This document shows, piece by piece, positions 26,489 to 35,553 of a DNA stretch of 64,000 bases. This DNA is from CBDANO01 sp965197665 (GTDB lineage: Bacteria; Chloroflexota; Dehalococcoidia; Lucifugimonadales; UBA3495). The stretch is from NCBI GenBank assembly GCA_965197665.1, contig CBDANO010000002.1, positions 1-64,000 of the forward strand. The letters run 5' to 3'. The translations under genes and the position numbers were made by a program. The stretch's first letter is position 1, and each line of letters opens with the position of its first letter. Under the pieces are notes generated by a model. The model was not told where the DNA came from. It saw nothing but the letters and a program-made list of their open reading frames with translations, and did not search any database.

Positions 26489-27406
26489 CTAGCTGCGGCG
26501 GTGAAACTTTACTACTCTTCTGGTCCGGCCCCATTCGCCGGGCATGACTACGTACAGGTCTTTGCGTGAATCGGCCCAGACGCCGTGGCAAGAGTAGTGG
26601 TCCATCGAACCCCACTGGGCCAAGCGGTTTCCGTTCAAGTCCAGCACGCTGACCAGACCCCCGTTGTGCTCGGGAACGTATACGATGTCGTCATCGTCCA
26701 CGTGCGGCAGCGCCGGGCCGACCAGAGGGGTTGGCCAGGTAGCAATATGGTCTCCCCGCTGGGAAAACACCTGCACCCGGTCGTTTTCGCGGTCGGCCAC
26801 CAGGACACGGCCCTGCCGGTCGATGCACAGACCGTGGGGAAGATTGAACTCCCCGGGGCCATTCCCCGGCTCTCCCCAAGACATCAAGTATTCGCCTTCC
26901 GCCGAGAATTTATGGACCCGGGCGTTGGCGTAGCCGTCAGCGACGAAAACTTCGCCGTCTTGATTCAGGGCGACTCCGGCGGGCATGTTGAAGGGCCCGG
27001 CTCCCCGGGTCACGCTCTGATAAGCGGTGGAACTGTAATCATCGGGCGCCACGCCGGTTTCGGAGCGGAAGCCCTGTACCCCGATGGTCATTAGGAGTTC
27101 ACCGCTGGGGGTAAACTTCAACACTTGGTGCTGGTTCCGGTCTACCAACCACACGTTGTCGGCGCGGTCCACCAGAATGGCGTGGGCGAAGTCGATGAGG
27201 CCGGCGCCCCACGACGACAGGTAAGCGCCCATGCGGTCGAATACCACTATGGGGTGGTCCGGGTCCCGATTGAAGCAGTAAATCCGGTCTTGGGAGTCTC
27301 CCGCCACCGCTGCCGCCGGCATGTTCCAGCCTGCGGGAAGCGCCGCCCAGTCCTCATCCATCTCATAGGTGAACTCGTTGGCGCCGACTATCTTGGCGGT
27401 AGACAC
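26489..27406 (-). CDS. NHL-repeat beta-propeller protein (peptidyl-amidating-lyase-like)
   Basis: The protein has about 305 residues from GTG 27406, chosen because AGGAG precedes it by about 10 bases; a TTG at 27427 would add 7. It shows repeated NHL motifs: FNMPAGVALNQDGEVFVADG, FNLPHGLCIDRQGRVLVADR, and AHAILVDRADNVWLVDRNQH. These predict a six-bladed propeller like the lyase domain of peptidylglycine amidating enzymes and 6-phosphogluconolactonase-like folds. There is no signal peptide. Such propellers are common in this kind of genome, usually with unknown substrates. It is the first core gene beyond the tRNA. Confidence 0.82.
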   Translation of the reverse strand: MSTAKIVGANEFTYEMDEDWAALPAGWNMPAAAVAGDSQDRIYCFNRDPDHPIVVFDRMGAYLSSWGAGLIDFAHAILVDRADNVWLVDRNQHQVLKFTPSGELLMTIGVQGFRSETGVAPDDYSSTAYQSVTRGAGPFNMPAGVALNQDGEVFVADGYANARVHKFSAEGEYLMSWGEPGNGPGEFNLPHGLCIDRQGRVLVADRENDRVQVFSQRGDHIATWPTPLVGPALPHVDDDDIVYVPEHNGGLVSVLDLNGNRLAQWGSMDHYSCHGVWADSRKDLYVVMPGEWGRTRRVVKFHRRS

Positions 27407-27761
27407 GACAAAGTCACTCCTCGGCAAATTAGCGCCGCCGACGCTCCGAAAAGCCTCCGCCGGCCCGGGAAAAGGCAGGTCGAGTGGGCGCTATTTTCAA
27501 ATTCATGGTCCGCCGACGGCCGCTCCGCCATGGGTCATACGGATTAATCGGGGGAGGCCGCGGCTGGCGGGATTATATCAGGCCGGAAATGCGGTGTATA
27601 TTAGAACAGAAAGGGGACGACGGAAAGGGGCGCCCAAGAACGGGCAACAAAAATTGACCCGGCCACTACGCTGGAATAAAATTCCCCCTACTGTCCAGAA
27701 CGTCTCCCGGTCGGCGAACCACCGTTGAAGACTTTGGGAGGCGCAAGAGTGGAGGCGGCAC
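27407..27761. other. Divergent intergenic region
   Basis: Lies between the leftward NHL gene and the rightward AtzG-like gene, so it should contain both promoters. No convincing -35/-10 pair or operator was found by eye. Confidence 0.4.
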
Positions 27762-27950
27762 ATGCCAAGCGTTCCTTTCGACGCTACCCAAGGGAAAATT
27801 CTCCGGGCGCTGACTGAAGAAGCTAAGTCCCTCTGGGGCGAGGAGCGGGCCGAAGCCATCGCAGCCCCATTGGAGCAAACGGCCCAGCAACTGGCAGAGG
27901 TTAGCCGAGTCTTGCCCGGCAGCGAAGTCGAACCCGGGTTCTACCAATAG
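27762..27950 (+). CDS. Small AtzG/GatC-like subunit preceding an amidase
   Basis: A 62-residue protein with a good ribosome site (GGAGG). It is a short helix (RAEAIAAPLEQTAQQLAEVS) followed by a conserved-looking tail ending EVEPGFYQ. AtzG and GatC-type small proteins have this shape (helix, then an EP-x-F-like extended tail that wraps around the amidase) and are encoded next to their amidase. The next gene, 106 bp downstream, is an amidase. A second such pairing occurs at 54799 and 55040. The family assignment is inferred from shape and context. Confidence 0.55.
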   Translation: MPSVPFDATQGKILRALTEEAKSLWGEERAEAIAAPLEQTAQQLAEVSRVLPGSEVEPGFYQ

Positions 27951-28056
27951 CCGCGTCAGGTCTTACCTCGCATCGGTCACGTCAAGGGATGAGCATTGGA
28001 GGCCGAGAGGCCCGCCGGCTACTCTCCACGATTTCAAAATTTCGAGGTGCAACATA

Positions 28057-29415
28057 ATGCCTGAGCCTTACACCCTCTCAGTAGCCCAAGCGGCGGAGCA
28101 AGTGAGATCGGGCTCGCTATCGCCGGTGACACTGGCCCAGTCCCTGTTGGACCGAATCGACGCTCTGGAGTCCAAGCTGCATGCGTGGGTAACCATCGAC
28201 CGGGAAGGGGTCCTGAGCACTGCGCGCCGGCTGGAAGAGGAGTTGGAGCAAGCCGGGCCCAAAGGCCCCATTCACGGCGTGCCCGTGGGGTTGAAGGACA
28301 TCTTCTATACCGCGGGGATGAAGACCACGGCCTGCTCTCGCATTTACGCCGATTTCGTGCCCACCTACGACGCCGATTGCGTGGCCCGCATCAAGAAGGC
28401 GGGAGGCATCATTCTGGGCAAAGCAGTGACGACGGAGTTCGCCACGGCGGACCCGTCGCCCACGGTGAATCCGTGGGAGCCCGCCCATACTCCGGGCGGG
28501 TCCAGCAGCGGCTCGGCGGTGGCCGTGGCCGCCCGGATGTGCGCAGCGACTCTGGGATCCCAAACCGGCGGCTCCACTTGCCGGCCTGCCGCCTTCAACG
28601 GCATCGTAGGGCTGAAACCGACCTACGGGCGCATCAGCCGCCGGGGGGTTATACCCGTTAGCTGGTCACTGGACACTGTGGGTATTCTGGTCCGTACCGT
28701 GGAAGACGCCGCCATTATGCTGGAAGTGATGGCGGGCCATGACGCCGACGATCCGGGTTCGGCTTCCCAACCGGTCCCGGACTACCTACAGCAAATGAAG
28801 CAATGGCAGGGGCCGCCGCGCATCGGCGTTCCCAGGGAATTCTACTCTGATCGGTCGACCCCGGAGGTCTGGCGGCATACCGAGGAAACCGCCCAAAAGC
28901 TGGCTCAAGCCGGGGCCGAAGTTGAGGATATTTCCCTCCCGGAAAGCTTTTCTACGGCCCACAGCAGCCAACGCATTGTTATGAACGTAGAGGCCGCCGC
29001 TTTTCACGAAGAGTTTTTCCGCCGCCGCGCCGACGAGTACGGGCCCAAGATCAGGGCCACCATAGAAACTGGAATGCTGGTACCTGGGGTAAGATACTTG
29101 CAGGCCCAGCGGCTGCGCCGACAATTCCGTCAGGATATGATCGACATGGTCAAGGGAGTCGACGCGGTGCTGACACCCACCACGCCCGCGCCGCCCCCCA
29201 GGGACCTGAACACGACCGGAGACCCGGCCTTTCAGGTGCCTTGGACCTCCAGTGGGCTGCCCAGCATAACTATACCTTCGGGCCTCACCAATTCGGGTGT
29301 GCCCCTGGGAGTCCAGTTGGGAGGACTGCCCTTCGAGGAAGGGAGATTGCTGGCCGCCGCCGGTTGGTGCGAAGAGGCCCTTGGAGTCAACCTATCGCCG
29401 CCGGCCTACGGCTAG
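28057..29415 (+). CDS. Amidase (amidase-signature family)
   Basis: The 452-residue enzyme belongs to the Ser-cisSer-Lys amidohydrolases. The triad is visible: K80 in VGLKDIFYTAG, the cis-Ser in TPGGSSSGSAVA (S149/S150) and the nucleophile S173 in GSQTGGSTCRPA. The C-terminal GLPSITIPSGLTNSGVPLGV region closes the active site. Substrates could be amides, acyl-ureas or aminoacyl compounds; sequence does not say. A small AtzG-like ORF precedes it. It is not GatA, since no gatB is near. It is one of four amidases in the window and closest in sequence to the convergent one at 29455-30840, with which it shares long phrases such as HGVIPVSWSLDTVG-like strings. Confidence 0.9.
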   Translation: MPEPYTLSVAQAAEQVRSGSLSPVTLAQSLLDRIDALESKLHAWVTIDREGVLSTARRLEEELEQAGPKGPIHGVPVGLKDIFYTAGMKTTACSRIYADFVPTYDADCVARIKKAGGIILGKAVTTEFATADPSPTVNPWEPAHTPGGSSSGSAVAVAARMCAATLGSQTGGSTCRPAAFNGIVGLKPTYGRISRRGVIPVSWSLDTVGILVRTVEDAAIMLEVMAGHDADDPGSASQPVPDYLQQMKQWQGPPRIGVPREFYSDRSTPEVWRHTEETAQKLAQAGAEVEDISLPESFSTAHSSQRIVMNVEAAAFHEEFFRRRADEYGPKIRATIETGMLVPGVRYLQAQRLRRQFRQDMIDMVKGVDAVLTPTTPAPPPRDLNTTGDPAFQVPWTSSGLPSITIPSGLTNSGVPLGVQLGGLPFEEGRLLAAAGWCEEALGVNLSPPAYG

Positions 29416-29454
29416 AAGACCGGCCGCGGCGTTGGCCGGCTGACGCTCCGCCGG

Positions 29455-30840
29455 TCACACCGGAGGGGGCAAATCCAGGTCGAGGGCCGACTCACACGGC
29501 GGGGCCAAATCCAGGTCGAGGACCGCCTCACACCAGCGGGCCGCCTCCAGCAGCCGCGCCTCTTCGAAGGGTGCGCCAATTAGCTGGATTCCAAAGGGCA
29601 ACCCCGAGGCGGCCAAGCCCGACGGAAGAGTAATTGCCGGGAGACCGCAATAGGTCCACGTCCCCTGGAAGATGGTGTTGCCGGTGTTGGTCAGGTCTGG
29701 CAAAGCAGGCGTAGGTGTGGACGGGGTGAGCAGCACGTCCGCTTGGTCCGCAAGCTGGCACATGTCGGAAATGTAACGCAGGCGCCGCTCCAAAGTCCGG
29801 GAGTAGGTTGCGCTGTCGATTTCCAGGCCCCACCGGATCATCTCCCGCATCTTTGGTTGATAGTCTTGGGCCTGCTTTTCGTACATGGGTTGATGGAAGC
29901 CGGAGGCCTCAACGGACATTATCAGCCGGTGGTCTTCGACGGCGGTGTTGATGCTTTCCGGCAAAGTCAACTCCTCGACTTGGGCCCCGGCCCGGCTCAA
30001 GCCCTCCGCGGCGTCCGCAAAGTTCCGCCGGGTCTCTTCATCAGCATTGTCGTGGAAGAAGCCGCGAAGAAGTCCGACCCTGGGTGCCCGTGGCGAGGAC
30101 AACTCGGCCATGTAATCGGGCACTTCCCAGCGGGAAGCCACCGGGTCTTGGGGGTCGGGACCGGCCATGACCCGCAACAGCAAGGCGGCATCCTCTACCG
30201 AGCGGGACATCCAACCCACGGTATCCAGCGACCAACTGACCGGTATGACCCCGTGGCGGCTGACCCGTCCGTAGGTAGGCTTGAAGCCGATTACTCCGTT
30301 GTAAGACGCGGGCCGCAGCACTGAGCCCACCGTCTGGGACCCCATGGCAATTGGGCACATGCGAGACGCCACCGCCACCGCCGAGCCACTGCTGGACCCC
30401 CCCGGAGTATGGGCGGGATTCCAAGGATTCAGGGTTGGCGACGGGTCCATGCAAGCGAACTCAGTGGTGACCGACTTACCCAACATGATGGCCCCGGACC
30501 GCTTCAAAAGCGTAATCGTGGTAGCGTCGAAAGTGGGCACGAAATCAGCGTACACCTTGGAACACGCCGTTGTGGGTATTCCGGCGGTGTAGTAGATGTC
30601 CTTGATGGCGATGGGCACGCCGTGAAGCGGCCCGGTTTCGGGCAGGGTGTCCAGTTCCCCCTGCCGTTGCTTGGCGTCGGCCATTACGGCCTCCCGGTCC
30701 AAGTAGACCCAAGCCTTGAGATGCGGTTCAAGAGCATCGATGCGTTGCAGAATCGACTCCGTCAACTCCACCGGGGACAACTCTCGCTCTCGGATACGCT
30801 GGGCAGCTTCAATAGCCGTTAGCTCAGATGGTTCCGTCAT
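29455..30840 (-). CDS. Amidase (amidase-signature family)
   Basis: A 461-residue enzyme from ATG 30840, chosen for AGGAG upstream; the frame extends 16 codons further without support. The triad is Lys in IAIKDIYYTAG, cis-Ser in TPGGSSSGSAVA and nucleophile Ser in GSQTVGSVLRPA, where the usual second Gly is Val. It is convergent with and very similar to the amidase at 28057-29415 (shared SWSLDTVG, NPAHTPGG, TYGRVSR), so the two are an inverted paralogous pair separated by 39 bp. The C-terminus has a short repeated tail (ALDLDLPPP after VLDLDLAPP), a small internal duplication. Substrate unknown. Confidence 0.9.
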   Translation of the reverse strand: MTEPSELTAIEAAQRIRERELSPVELTESILQRIDALEPHLKAWVYLDREAVMADAKQRQGELDTLPETGPLHGVPIAIKDIYYTAGIPTTACSKVYADFVPTFDATTITLLKRSGAIMLGKSVTTEFACMDPSPTLNPWNPAHTPGGSSSGSAVAVASRMCPIAMGSQTVGSVLRPASYNGVIGFKPTYGRVSRHGVIPVSWSLDTVGWMSRSVEDAALLLRVMAGPDPQDPVASRWEVPDYMAELSSPRAPRVGLLRGFFHDNADEETRRNFADAAEGLSRAGAQVEELTLPESINTAVEDHRLIMSVEASGFHQPMYEKQAQDYQPKMREMIRWGLEIDSATYSRTLERRLRYISDMCQLADQADVLLTPSTPTPALPDLTNTGNTIFQGTWTYCGLPAITLPSGLAASGLPFGIQLIGAPFEEARLLEAARWCEAVLDLDLAPPCESALDLDLPPPV

Positions 30841-30917
30841 TCTACGTCTCCTCGTCTGATCGGCGACTTGGATTTGATGAAGACCCAAGGGGCCGGCGCC
30901 GCCAACGGCGGATTAGC

Positions 30918-30982
30918 TACAACGTCTTCGTCCGACATGACCCGTCTTCAACGAGAGGAATGGTGTGGCCGGACCGTCGCGG
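30918..30982. repeat. Dispersed intergenic repeat, copy R1
   Basis: Shares TTCGTCCGACATGA, CCGTCTTCAACG and GGTGTGG-type blocks in the same order with 59288-59353 (R2). A weaker third copy lies near 35317-35375. R1 lies about 80 bp upstream of the amidase at 30840 on the minus strand. Confidence 0.6.
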
Positions 30983-31002
30983 TAAGAAACTTGCGCACGG
31001 GG

Positions 31003-32418
31003 TTAAATAGAAGGTCGGCGCTTGTGCCAATCAGTGGCTTTCTCGTAGGCGTGAGCCACGCGGAATAGGGTCGTCTCCTCGAAGGGCCTTCCCGCGATTT
31101 GCAGACCTACGGGTAGGCCGTCCGTGGTAAATCCGCAGCCGATGGACAGGGCCGGCACGTTGGCCAAGTTGAAGGGGGTAGTAAAGCTGCGGCGGCCGGA
31201 GTAATCGTCGAGAACTTGCTGTTTACCGGCAATCCCCGCCGCCGTGGGGATAAGCGGGGCCGGCACCGATGACGTGGGCATTACCAGCACGTCTACCCGT
31301 TGTAGGACGTCAAGGACTTGTTGGCGTAATACGTGGCGCAACTTCAGAGCTTTCTGGTGGACCGGGGAAGGCAGGATGCTGGAGGCCAAGAGCCTGATCC
31401 GGTTGTTATGGTCGTAGCGGTCCAGACGGTTTTTTATCCCTTCTCTATGGGCGTCAGCGACATCCGCCATGGTCACTGCCGAATAAATAGCCGCCGATTC
31501 GACAATCAGAGGAATAGTTACATCCCGGACGACGGTACCCAGCCTGCGCAGGTCCGACACGGCAGCCTCGACGCGCTCCCGCACTTCGGGATCAACGGCA
31601 TCGGCTTGGACCCGGTCCCTGACGACGCCCACGTTCAGGCCGCGAATGCCGCCGTCTAACCCGGATAAGTAGTCGGGTACGGCGGCGTTTCTGGTGTAGC
31701 GGTCCTTGGGGTCATACCCGGCGACGGCGGTCAGGGTTATGGCGCAGTCGGCCGTGGTCCTCGAGATGGGGCCAACGATGTCCTGAGACCAAGAGGCGCC
31801 CAATACTCCATAGCGGCTCACCAAGCCCCAGGTAGGACGGATGCCTACCAGTCCGCAAAAGGCGGCGGGGACCCGGACGGACCCGCCGGTATCCTCACCC
31901 AAGGAGGTTGCGCACAGGAAAGCCGCCGTGGCCGCGCCGGAGCCGCTGCTGGACGTGCCGGGGCTGCGAGAGCGATCCCAAGGATTGAGAGGACGGCCGA
32001 AGGGGTGATGGAAGGCGTCGCCCATGGCGAATTCGCTCATGTTCAGCTTGCCGAGGAGCACCGCGCCGGCCCTCTTCAGGTTCGCCATGACCGTCGCGTC
32101 TTCCTCAGGCACGAAGTCTTCAAGAATGGCCGATCCCCCCGTGGTCCGGACGCCGGCGGTGTAGAACTGGTCCTTGACCGCCACCGGCACCCCGTGCATA
32201 GGACCCCGGTAGCCGCCGGATGCGATCTCCTCTTGGGCGCGGCGAGCCTGCGCTAAGGCCTCATCGCCGCAAACGGTGATGTATGAGTTCAGCTTACCGT
32301 CTACCTCGTCTATTCGCCGCAGGTACGCTTCCGCGGCGTCAACGGGCGAGACCCGGCGGGACTTGATCATTGCCGACAGCTCGGTAGCGGAGAGGAAAGG
32401 AAGTTGGGCTTTGTCCAT
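31003..32418 (-). CDS. Amidase (amidase-signature family)
   Basis: About 471 residues from ATG 32418 (MDKAQLPFLSATELSAMIKS), preceded by GGAG at suitable distance; the frame stays open to 32520. The triad is Lys in VAVKDQFYTAG, cis-Ser in SPGTSSSGSGAA (a Thr replaces the usual second Gly) and nucleophile Ser in GEDTGGSVRVPA. It is closer to the 55040-56452 amidase (both end with EKATDWHKRRP- or EQATEWHKRRP-type tails) than to the convergent pair next door. No small subunit gene adjoins it. Substrate unknown. Confidence 0.9.
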   Translation of the reverse strand: MDKAQLPFLSATELSAMIKSRRVSPVDAAEAYLRRIDEVDGKLNSYITVCGDEALAQARRAQEEIASGGYRGPMHGVPVAVKDQFYTAGVRTTGGSAILEDFVPEEDATVMANLKRAGAVLLGKLNMSEFAMGDAFHHPFGRPLNPWDRSRSPGTSSSGSGAATAAFLCATSLGEDTGGSVRVPAAFCGLVGIRPTWGLVSRYGVLGASWSQDIVGPISRTTADCAITLTAVAGYDPKDRYTRNAAVPDYLSGLDGGIRGLNVGVVRDRVQADAVDPEVRERVEAAVSDLRRLGTVVRDVTIPLIVESAAIYSAVTMADVADAHREGIKNRLDRYDHNNRIRLLASSILPSPVHQKALKLRHVLRQQVLDVLQRVDVLVMPTSSVPAPLIPTAAGIAGKQQVLDDYSGRRSFTTPFNLANVPALSIGCGFTTDGLPVGLQIAGRPFEETTLFRVAHAYEKATDWHKRRPSI

Positions 32419-32619
32419 ACCCGGCAGGCTCCAAGAGTCAAAGCTCCGGGAAATCAGGCCCATTGTGCCCAGAAGGAGTGGGGTTGTCAACGGCGCGCGC
32501 CAATAATCAGTTTTAATCAAAGGCCGGAATTTTGGTGTTTCTTTACGCTGGTATAATCCCGATGGGGTTGGGCGGCACCAGCCGACCGCCTTCCCTAGGT
32601 TATGTTGCGAGGTGTCGTC

Positions 32620-33978
32620 ATGGGCCAGTGGGCCGGAGTTGTGCTAGCCGCCGGACACGGCGCCAGGATGAAGTCCCGGGTCCCAAAGGCACTGCACCGG
32701 GTTTGCGGCAAAGAGATGGTACGTTATCCCGTGGACCTGATGCGCCGGTTGGGAATCGATCACGTCACGGTAGTCGTGTCTCCAACCAACGGGCCGGCCG
32801 TCGCGAAGACGCTGCCCGACGGTATGGTCTACGTCACCCAGCCGCAAGCCAAGGGCACCGGCGACGCCTTGGCCCGGAGCCGTGAAGTCCTGCCGGGTGA
32901 AGCGGACAACCTGCTGGTCATGGGGGCGGATTCCCCTCTCATTCAGCCGGCCACGGCAAAACGCCTGATGGAGTCCCACGCCGCGGACGCCGGTGACTTG
33001 ACCCTTCTGGTTGGCTTGGAAGCGGACCCGACGGACCACGGGCGGGTGATCCGCGACCAAGCCGGGAACGTCACCGCCGTCAGGGAAGCCACGGAGGAGG
33101 AGGTCAGCGGACCGGCTTCCGGAGAAATAAACGGCGGCGTCTACGCCTTCACCGCGGCTTGGCTGTGGGAACACCTGGGCCTGGTTGAATCCGTTCCCGG
33201 CGGGGAGCAGTATCTTACGTCGCTAGTCTCCATCGGCGCGGTGCGGGGCGCCAAGATCAACCCGTTGGTCACCCCGGACGCCGGCGAACTTCAGGGAGTA
33301 AACAATCGCCTCCAACTGGCCCAAGTAGAGAACACGTTACGCCAGCGGATCCGCCGGCGTTGGCTGCTGGAGGGGGTAACCATGCTCGACCCCGGTTCGG
33401 TGTTCATCGACGCCGACGTTGACATTGGCCAAGATACCCTGTTGCTGCCCCACACGATGCTTCTGGGGGCGACCCGAATCGGACGAGACTGCGAGATAGG
33501 CCCCGGGTCGACGGTCCGAGACTCGTTGGTGGGCAGCCGCTGCCGGGTAACCGCCTCCGTGCTGGAGCAAGCGACCATGGAAGACGAATCGGATGTCGGT
33601 CCCTTCAGCCACCTGCGGCCCGGCGCATACCTGGAGTCCGGGGTGCACGTGGGCAATTTCGCTGAGGTGAAGGAAAGCCGGCTGGCCTCAGGGGTGTTGA
33701 TGGGCCATTTCGGCTACGTTGGAGACGCATCCATCGGCGCCAATGTAAACTTGGGCGCCGGGATGGTCACGTGCAACTACGACGGCCAGGACAAGCACCG
33801 CACGGTGATAGAGCCGGGAGCGTTTGTCGGCTGCGACACCATGCTGGTAGCGCCGGTAACCGTGGGCGCCGGGGCCGTCACCGGCGCCGGTTCGGTAGTA
33901 ACCGGCGATGTCCCTCCGGGTAGACTAGCGGTGGGTGTTCCTGCTAGAATTATTGATAAGAATTCAAATTCCGCGTAA
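32620..33978 (+). CDS. glmU: Bifunctional GlmU (GlcNAc-1-P uridyltransferase / GlcN-1-P acetyltransferase)
   Basis: The enzyme makes UDP-GlcNAc, the precursor of peptidoglycan and surface sugars. The N-terminal nucleotidyltransferase is recognised by VVLAAGHGARMKSRVPKALH, the QAKGTGDAL loop and MGADSPLI. The C-terminal half is a left-handed beta helix of hexapeptide repeats (IDADVDIGQDTLLLPHTMLL and on) with GHFGYVGDASIGANVNLGAG, the acetyltransferase core. I choose ATG 32620 (MGQWAGVVLAAG) because GAGGTG precedes it; the frame begins six codons earlier. About 452 residues, normal for the family. Confidence 0.93.
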   Translation: MGQWAGVVLAAGHGARMKSRVPKALHRVCGKEMVRYPVDLMRRLGIDHVTVVVSPTNGPAVAKTLPDGMVYVTQPQAKGTGDALARSREVLPGEADNLLVMGADSPLIQPATAKRLMESHAADAGDLTLLVGLEADPTDHGRVIRDQAGNVTAVREATEEEVSGPASGEINGGVYAFTAAWLWEHLGLVESVPGGEQYLTSLVSIGAVRGAKINPLVTPDAGELQGVNNRLQLAQVENTLRQRIRRRWLLEGVTMLDPGSVFIDADVDIGQDTLLLPHTMLLGATRIGRDCEIGPGSTVRDSLVGSRCRVTASVLEQATMEDESDVGPFSHLRPGAYLESGVHVGNFAEVKESRLASGVLMGHFGYVGDASIGANVNLGAGMVTCNYDGQDKHRTVIEPGAFVGCDTMLVAPVTVGAGAVTGAGSVVTGDVPPGRLAVGVPARIIDKNSNSA

Positions 33979-34246
33979 CTTCCTGGCGTAGAACCTAGCT
34001 GGGAGTCCCCTCCTGGTGCTCTTGGGTCCCAGAGGGTAGAGGTCTTGGACACAGACGGCTTACCATCGGCTGCCATCTTCGTAGCGTTCCTCTTCCTGTT
34101 CTCTTGCCTCAGCTTGGCCCTCCACTACCCCGCCTCCACCGTCAACCGTTCCTCTATCAATCAACCGTTCCTCAGGGAAAGCAGCCCCGCGATGGATTGT
34201 TCCCGCTCTTGACTGGCTCCGGTACGCTTGCGTAATCGCGGCCGCT

Positions 34247-35269
34247 TTGTCGGGACTGGCCTTGGTCCATAGCACCGGGACCGTAGCTTGGTGGCCCGCG
34301 TCGCTGCTGGCTTTGGCCCTGTTGTTGTTTCTGGTTGCTATCGACCGTTTAGCCGGCATAGTTGGGGGCCGGCGCCCATCCTTGATTGCGCCGTGGCACC
34401 GAATATTGCCCCGGAGTCAACCAAGCAACCCCGGCCCTGATGGCCATAGCGGCTTCGTGGACAACGGGAGCAATAATTCTTTCGGGGAGGCCCCGGGAGA
34501 GAGGCCGCCGCGTGCCATCACCCAAGCTGAGCTGGTAAACATGGACCACCGGGACATCGAAATGCTCCGCTCCATTTTGCGCTTGGACGTTACCATCGCC
34601 CGAGAAATTATGGTGCCGAGGCTAGACATGGTGGCCGTGGAAGCGGACTCAAGTCTGGCTCAAGTTGCCGAGAAAATGGCGCAAAGCGGGCGCAGCCGGC
34701 TGCCGGTTTACGAGGAAACCATCGACCGCGTACTGGGTATCATCCACGCCAGGGACGTGCTGGCGTCTCTGGCCGGTGGGACCGGGCAGCAGGGTCTCCG
34801 CGACATGGTGCGGCCGGCGTTCATTATTCCTGAAACCAAGCGGCTGGATGATCTTCTGGAAGAGTTGCAGGATAAAGGGGTCCAAATGGCCATAGTGGTC
34901 GACGAATACGGAGGCACGGAAGGCCTAGTGACAATGGAAGACGTGCTGGAGGAGATCGTCGGCGAGATAGAGGATGAGTTCTCTCGCACCCGGGAGGCGC
35001 TGGTGGTCCAGTTGCCCGACGGCGCCGTATTGGTAGACGCCGGGGTAACCACGGAAAATATCGAGGAAATGTTCAACACTCGAATCGACAGCAGTGAAGT
35101 GGATACTGTCGGCGGATACGTATACCACAGCCTGGGCAAAATACCTCAAGTCGGCGATACCGTGGTGACCGATCACTTGAGTATCGAGGTGGTGTCCATC
35201 TTGGGACGGCGTCTCCGCCGGCTGCGGATCAAGCAATTGGACGGCGCCGGGCCGGACGCGGCTAGCTAA
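34247..35269 (+). CDS. CorC/HlyC-type membrane protein with CBS pair
   Basis: The frame starts at TTG 34247. It has a hydrophobic segment (WWPASLLALALLLFLVAIDR), a cytosolic CBS pair (EIMVPRLDMVAVEADSSLAQ and on; DLLEELQDKGVQMAIVVDEY, then GGTEGLVTMEDVLEEIVGEI) and the C-terminal CorC_HlyC domain (VDTVGGYVYHSLGKIPQVGD). Family members are linked to Mg2+/Co2+ efflux or tolerance and usually carry four N-terminal membrane helices (DUF21). Only one is in this frame; a second hydrophobic segment (AAIFVAFLFLFSCLSLAL) lies upstream at about 34066-34120 in another frame from a TTG at 34045. The true gene may therefore start at 34045 with a one-base frameshift near 34150-34210. Confidence 0.82.
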   Translation: MSGLALVHSTGTVAWWPASLLALALLLFLVAIDRLAGIVGGRRPSLIAPWHRILPRSQPSNPGPDGHSGFVDNGSNNSFGEAPGERPPRAITQAELVNMDHRDIEMLRSILRLDVTIAREIMVPRLDMVAVEADSSLAQVAEKMAQSGRSRLPVYEETIDRVLGIIHARDVLASLAGGTGQQGLRDMVRPAFIIPETKRLDDLLEELQDKGVQMAIVVDEYGGTEGLVTMEDVLEEIVGEIEDEFSRTREALVVQLPDGAVLVDAGVTTENIEEMFNTRIDSSEVDTVGGYVYHSLGKIPQVGDTVVTDHLSIEVVSILGRRLRRLRIKQLDGAGPDAAS

Positions 35270-35351
35270 CCACCGTCCAAGCTTATTAGGTTGGGGTAGG
35301 GCCGCCGGCGCAGTAACATAGTCGTCCGAGACGGCCCGTCTTCTACTAAAG

Positions 35352-35404
35352 AAAGGGTGATTGACCCGCCGCGCCGAGAGCGAACCGGGCCAATCACCCT
35401 CTTT
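35352..35404. terminator. Bidirectional hairpin terminator
   Basis: The left arm AAAGGGTGATTGACCCG (35352-35368) pairs with CGGGCCAATCACCCTCTTT (35386-35404) with one mismatch and one bulge. The A-rich left flank and T-rich right flank allow termination in both directions. It lies between convergent genes (CorC-like, zinc-ribbon protein). Confidence 0.75.
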
Positions 35405-35521
35405 GTTCACAGCGTGGGGCGACCCTTAGCGCAACGCTTGGACGACCGGCAAGAACCTCGCGCCGAGAGTTGGCTAATCCTCGCTATGGCAGGATGACGA
35501 ACTCCCTCTGAAGCAGCAGGA

Positions 35522-35538
35522 CCGGGTTTGAAACCCGG
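35522..35538 (-). terminator. Hairpin after the zinc-ribbon gene
   Basis: CCGGGTTTGAAACCCGG is a near-perfect hairpin starting 16 bases after the stop codon of the leftward gene at 35554. No U-run follows. Confidence 0.45.
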
Positions 35539-35553
35539 CCCCGAGGCGCGGCG

